A stretch of 64,000 nucleotides of DNA, taken from contig JAEELE010000137.1 in assembly GCA_016288755.1 (NCBI GenBank), positions 1 to 64,000 of the forward strand, written 5' to 3'. The translations under genes and the position numbers were made by a program. How positions within the stretch are numbered: position 1 is the first letter of the stretch; every line of letters begins with the position of its first letter. This DNA comes from Oscillospiraceae bacterium. Lineage in GTDB: Bacteria > Bacillota > Clostridia > Oscillospirales > Ruminococcaceae. Below, piece after piece: positions 60,093 through 64,000 of the stretch. Under the pieces are notes generated by a model. That model did not search any database. It had not been told where the DNA came from and saw only the letters and a program-made list of their open reading frames with translations.

Positions 60093-62716
60093 TGCCGTGT
60101 ACACTGACCATGCAGGCATTCGGACCGTTTGCCGACGCTGTGACGGTCGACTTCTCACAGCTCTCGGAGCACGGGCTGTTCCTCATCAGCGGGGACACCG
60201 GCGCGGGAAAGACCACCGTGTTCGATGCGATCTCCTATGCGCTCTACGGCGAATGCAGCGGCGGAAAAAAGCGCCGTGATTCCAAGAGCTTCCGCTCCGA
60301 CTACGCCGAGAACGATGTCGACACCTTTGTCGAGCTGCTCTTCATGCATGACGGCGAAATGTTCACCGTGCGGCGCAATCCGGAATTCACCAGACGCAAA
60401 AAGCGCGGCGAGGGCGAGGTGACCGAATCGGCAAACGCCCGCATGGAGCGTCTCAGCGACGGCTACACATGGGAGGGAAATCAGGAGACGACCAACGCGG
60501 TCCGTGCGCTGCTCGGGCTTGACCGCGAGCAGTTTGCGCAGACGGTCATGATCGCACAGGGCGATTTCATGCGCATTCTCAATGCGTCCTCCGCTGACCG
60601 CAAGGCGCTGTTTCAGAAGCTGTTTGCCACCGAGCGCTATGCGAGATTCATGGAGCGGGTCAGGCAGGAGAATTCCGCAGCGAAGGAGAAGGTCGAGCGG
60701 ATCGACGTGAAGATCACGGAGACGCTCCTGCAGATCGTTTTTCCCGAGGGCAGCGGAGATTACGCAGAAAAAATACAGCTGGCGAAGGAACAGCCTGCGC
60801 ACGCAGAGAGTCTGATCGCACCGCTTGAGCAGGTCTGCACCGAAACAGACCGGAGGCTCGGGGAGATCGGCGAGAAGCTCACGGAATATCAGCAGGCGCG
60901 CGACGGGAAGATCAAAGAGCGCGAGCAGAAAAAGCAACAGAATCAGTATTTTGCAGAGCTGCAGAAGAAACGGACGCAGTATGCGGCGATGCAGCAGCAG
61001 ACAGACCGCAATCAGGCTGACCGGACAGAGCTGCAGCTTGCAGAGCGTGCCGAAACGCTGATGCTGATCAGGAAGAATGCCGAGCAGAGCGAGCAGCAGC
61101 TTGCCGCAGCGCAGGCGCGCATCGAAAAGCTGAACGGGATTCTGCCCGGTCTGCAGGAGGCGGCAGACACAGCCGCAAAAGCCCTGAACGACGCCGAAGC
61201 AGCCGCCCAGCAGATCGAAATTCTCGGGCAGCAGAAAAAGCAGGCAGAAAATGCCGTGGAGCTCTGCGAAAAGACGGCACAGCTGCAGATCAGGCTGCGC
61301 GCGGCAGTTGACCGCGCCATGCAGCTCAACCAGAAGAAAACCGCTGCCGAGTCTTTGCATTTTGCACTGACGCAGAAATTCCGCTACGGCATTGCCGGCA
61401 TTCTGGCGGAGGGGCTGATCTCGAGAAAGCCCTGCCCGGTCTGCGGCTCGTTCGATCATCCGCGTCCCGCCGCAAAGCCTGCCGATACCCCGACCGAAGC
61501 GGAGGTCAATGCCGCGCTGAAGCAGTGGCAGAGCGCCGAAGCTGAGTTTAACACCGCAAACGCCGACGCCAAGCAGCTCGGCGACCGGTACCGCGAGATG
61601 ACTGCCGAGCTCGAAGCGCTGATCGGGAAGGACAACCGCAGTGTGGAGGCGCTGCAGCAGCATATCGCCAGCGCGGAAAAGCAGATCGCCGCACTGAACG
61701 AACAGCGCGCCGCTGCACAGAAGGCGGCGCAGTCCGCGGACACAGAGCTCGCGAAGGCAACCGCCCAGCTGACCGAGGCGCAGAGCGCAGCGGAACGCAG
61801 CGCGGCAGCAGCAGCGGAGAACCGCTCCGAATTTGCGGCGGCGCTGACGGAATCCGAATTTGCCGATGAAGCCGCTCTGATCGCGGCACAGCGCACCGAG
61901 GATCAGCGCAGAGCACTCGCTGACCGCATCGGGAGCTACGAAAAGGAGCTGCACACGCTCCATGCGCAGATCAGCGAGCTTGAAGGCAAGTGCACGGTCT
62001 CAGAGCCCTATCCGATGGAGCAGCTCGACGGGGAGATCGCAGAGATCGAAGCGAACATCACTGCCGACCAAAACCGCCGGGATGATCTCATGCGCATCCG
62101 TGACGGCAATCTGCGCGCGAAGAATGCCCTTTCGGAGCTGACCGGCGCACGCAGGACCGCGTATGCGTACTATCAGGCGATCAGCGATCTGCACAAGACC
62201 GTGAACGGGCAGCAGAGCGGGCAGACCAAGCTGAGCTTTGAGGCGTATGTGCAGCAGTTCTATTTCCGGAAGGTCGTTGACGCGGCGAATCAGCGGCTCG
62301 AATTTCTCACGGGCGATGTCTACAGCCTGCGCTGCCGCAGAGAAGCCAAAAACCTTGTCAATCAGGCAGGGCTCGACCTTGAGGTCTACGACGGATACAC
62401 CGGCTGCTGGCGCGATGTTTCCACGCTCTCGGGCGGCGAATCCTTCATGGCATCGCTCTCGCTGGCACTCGGGCTCTCCGATGTGGTGCAGGCGCAGAAC
62501 GGCGGCATCCGGCTCGATGCAATGTTCATCGACGAGGGCTTCGGCGCACTGGACGAGCATGCGCTCCGGCAGGCGATCCGCATGCTGAATACCCTCGCGG
62601 ACGGCTCCAGACTGATCGGCGTGATCTCCCATGTTGCCGATCTCAAGGCGGAGATCCCCGCGCAGATCATCGTTACAAAGGACGCTGCAGGCAGCCGCAT
62701 CGACATGCAGGTGTGA
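60089..62716 (+). CDS. sbcC: Exonuclease subunit SbcC
   Basis: 875 residues. Walker A GDTGAGKTT near residue 36. Long coiled coils at about 180-440 and 470-690, with the zinc hook CPVC near 449-452 between them. ABC signature LSGGESF and Walker B LDAMFIDEGFG near the end. ATPase partner of SbcD. Some shadow frames on both strands look open because of high GC, but only this frame has SbcC motifs. Slightly shorter than E. coli SbcC (1048). Confidence 0.92.
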   Translation: MMPCTLTMQAFGPFADAVTVDFSQLSEHGLFLISGDTGAGKTTVFDAISYALYGECSGGKKRRDSKSFRSDYAENDVDTFVELLFMHDGEMFTVRRNPEFTRRKKRGEGEVTESANARMERLSDGYTWEGNQETTNAVRALLGLDREQFAQTVMIAQGDFMRILNASSADRKALFQKLFATERYARFMERVRQENSAAKEKVERIDVKITETLLQIVFPEGSGDYAEKIQLAKEQPAHAESLIAPLEQVCTETDRRLGEIGEKLTEYQQARDGKIKEREQKKQQNQYFAELQKKRTQYAAMQQQTDRNQADRTELQLAERAETLMLIRKNAEQSEQQLAAAQARIEKLNGILPGLQEAADTAAKALNDAEAAAQQIEILGQQKKQAENAVELCEKTAQLQIRLRAAVDRAMQLNQKKTAAESLHFALTQKFRYGIAGILAEGLISRKPCPVCGSFDHPRPAAKPADTPTEAEVNAALKQWQSAEAEFNTANADAKQLGDRYREMTAELEALIGKDNRSVEALQQHIASAEKQIAALNEQRAAAQKAAQSADTELAKATAQLTEAQSAAERSAAAAAENRSEFAAALTESEFADEAALIAAQRTEDQRRALADRIGSYEKELHTLHAQISELEGKCTVSEPYPMEQLDGEIAEIEANITADQNRRDDLMRIRDGNLRAKNALSELTGARRTAYAYYQAISDLHKTVNGQQSGQTKLSFEAYVQQFYFRKVVDAANQRLEFLTGDVYSLRCRREAKNLVNQAGLDLEVYDGYTGCWRDVSTLSGGESFMASLSLALGLSDVVQAQNGGIRLDAMFIDEGFGALDEHALRQAIRMLNTLADGSRLIGVISHVADLKAEIPAQIIVTKDAAGSRIDMQV

Positions 62717-62730
62717 GAAAGGAGCCGGAT

Positions 62731-64000
62731 ATGAAGGCACACAACCGATTATGCTGTATGCTCGCGGCGGTGCTGACACTGCTTGCGGCACTCCCCTGCC
62801 TGCCCGCTTCGGCTGCGGATACGCCGGTCAGGGGAGATGTCTCCGGCGACGGCGTCACGGATATCGACGACGTGTATCTGCTGCGCGATTATCTGCTCGC
62901 GAAACCTGCCGACGTCACCGCGGAGGCAGACCTCGACGGGAGCGGCAGCATCAGCGCGGCAGACCTCACACTCCTCAAACGCATGCTGCTCCCGCAAAAG
63001 CAGGAGCGCGCCGTGCTGATGATCTATCTGGTCGGTGCCGATCTGGAATCCGAGCTCTACGAGGCAAGCAACGATATCTACGAGCTGCAGCAGGCGGAAT
63101 ACGGCAGCGATCTGACCGTTGTCGTGCAGACCGGCGGCACGGCGCAGTGGCACACCGCCGGCATGACGGATTACGGCAACGATATGCTGATCTTCGACAG
63201 CACCGGCACAAGGCTCCGCCGCAGTGCGACGGATGCACATGCGATGGACGGGGGTTTTCTGCAGGCATTTATTGCGGACACTGCCGAGGAATTTCCTGCC
63301 GATCATTACGGGCTGATCCTCTGGGGGCACGGCATGGGTCCGCTCTACGGGCTCTGCTATGACCCGCTGTTCAGAAGCCGCCTGACGCTGCCCGCGCTCC
63401 GCGATGCCCTGACCGGCGCAGGCGTGCATTTTGACTGGGTCGGCTTTGACACCTGCCTCATGGCGAATGCGGAGACAGCGTATGCACTGCGCGGCTGTGC
63501 GGATTATATGATTGCTTCCGAAGAATCCGTCAGCGGCTACGGCTGGCACTACACCGATTTCGTCACCGAATGGTCGAAAAACCCCGGCATGGACACCGCC
63601 GCGCTTGCCGGTCTGATCATGGAGGATATCATCGCGGTCAACAAGGAAAACGATTTGTCTGCGACTGTCTCCTGCTTTGATCTCTCCTGCGCGGACGAGA
63701 TGATGACCGCGCTGTACGGCTTCATGGACGATGTGTATGACAGCTATCTGGCAGACGGCATCGGAACGGTGCAGCAGGCGCGCGCATCGGCTGCCGATTT
63801 CGGCGAGGGGCAATATGACATCACCGATCTGGATTCGCTGCTTGCGGCGTTTCCCGGCGACGGTGCCGACGCTGTCCGCGCGGTCATGCAGCGGATGATC
63901 ACCGACAATCTGTGCTGGATGACCGAGAACGCCTGCGGCATGTCGCTCTGGTTTTTCCGGAATCACCCGGAGGATTACAAAACCGTGCTCACATCCGCGC
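62731..64000 (+). CDS. Dockerin-clostripain (C11) protease, cut by the window end
   Basis: ATG 62731 follows AAAGGAGCCGGAT; open to the end (423 residues visible). Signal peptide at 1-29 (RLCCMLAAVLTLLAALPC...SAAD). Residues 33-88 are a dockerin I (GDVSGDGVTDIDDVYLL and DLDGSGSISAADLTLL), unusually at the N-terminus. Clostripain C11 domain from residue 90: MIYLVGADLE, catalytic His in ILWGHGMG near 205 and Cys in FDTCLMAN near 245. This family cuts after Arg. The dockerin would place the protease on a cohesin-bearing complex at the cell surface. Confidence 0.85.
   Translation, partial: MKAHNRLCCMLAAVLTLLAALPCLPASAADTPVRGDVSGDGVTDIDDVYLLRDYLLAKPADVTAEADLDGSGSISAADLTLLKRMLLPQKQERAVLMIYLVGADLESELYEASNDIYELQQAEYGSDLTVVVQTGGTAQWHTAGMTDYGNDMLIFDSTGTRLRRSATDAHAMDGGFLQAFIADTAEEFPADHYGLILWGHGMGPLYGLCYDPLFRSRLTLPALRDALTGAGVHFDWVGFDTCLMANAETAYALRGCADYMIASEESVSGYGWHYTDFVTEWSKNPGMDTAALAGLIMEDIIAVNKENDLSATVSCFDLSCADEMMTALYGFMDDVYDSYLADGIGTVQQARASAADFGEGQYDITDLDSLLAAFPGDGADAVRAVMQRMITDNLCWMTENACGMSLWFFRNHPEDYKTVLTSA

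Noticed and set aside
60155..61963. 602-residue open frame opposite sbcC
   Set aside because: Leu/Cys/Arg-rich without motifs; a mirror of the high-GC coding strand. The + strand has all SbcC motifs.

Overview
The window has two unlike parts. Bases 1 to about 50,300 are AT-leaning phage DNA, densely packed and almost all on the + strand. Bases from about 50,500 to 64,000 are GC-rich bacterial chromosome. The bacterial genes include dockerin-bearing secreted proteins, a clostripain-type protease, an AGCS symporter, pepD and sbcDC. This points to a cellulosome-type Ruminococcus or a close relative in the Oscillospiraceae (Firmicutes). The junction lies next to a tRNA-Gly(CCC) gene whose 3' end faces the phage DNA, so I read the phage part as the right end of a large integrated myovirus. 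Terminase, portal, tail sheath and integrase are not in the window and would lie to the left.

Phage layout: 1-19.2 kb is the tail module, with the tape-measure C-terminus, hub and wedge proteins (gp53-, gp25-, J- and I-like) and three peptidoglycan hydrolases in tandem. One of these, a CHAP/tail-lysozyme protein, is split by a mini-intein placed exactly before its catalytic cysteine. 19.2-24.9 kb is the head module: protease/scaffold, T4-gp23-like major capsid protein, probable decoration and connector proteins. 24.9-39.5 kb holds a GH25 endolysin, a SNF2 helicase, a UvrD-like helicase, a RecU-like nuclease, an HD protein, a holin-like protein, ThyX and a series of small acidic proteins that share an N-terminal Met-Lys-Arg-aromatic tag. 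39.6-49.1 kb holds tail-fibre genes and a diversity-generating retroelement (DGR): target gene with a variable repeat, Avd, template repeat and a reverse transcriptase on the opposite strand. 49.2-50.2 kb encodes, on the - strand, a sigma-like factor and a small possible DNA-binding protein.

Regulation visible in the DNA: at least a dozen intergenic copies of a -10-like motif of the form C(C/G)TTATATA..TAGTA precede phage genes and probably form the phage's own promoter class, a good partner for the sigma-like protein. Two of these sit in the loop of an inverted repeat whose right arm covers the ribosome-binding site. Two conventional host-type promoters (TTGACA/TTGAAA, 17 bp, TATAAT) at 32.3 and 34.6 kb overlap dyad symmetries that look like operators.

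The most unusual signals are: the DGR with 14 adenine-specific substitutions in 108 bp; the intein inside the lysin active site; a 9-base word, GGAGCGGCT, found at least 25 times in the first 39 kb on both strands and in all frames; and a peptide motif shared by the scaffold C-terminus and the capsid N-terminus. Host genes on the right comprise two tRNAs, a transporter, a BspA-like repeat/dockerin surface protein, small membrane and acetyltransferase genes, then pepD-sbcD-sbcC and a truncated dockerin-clostripain gene.
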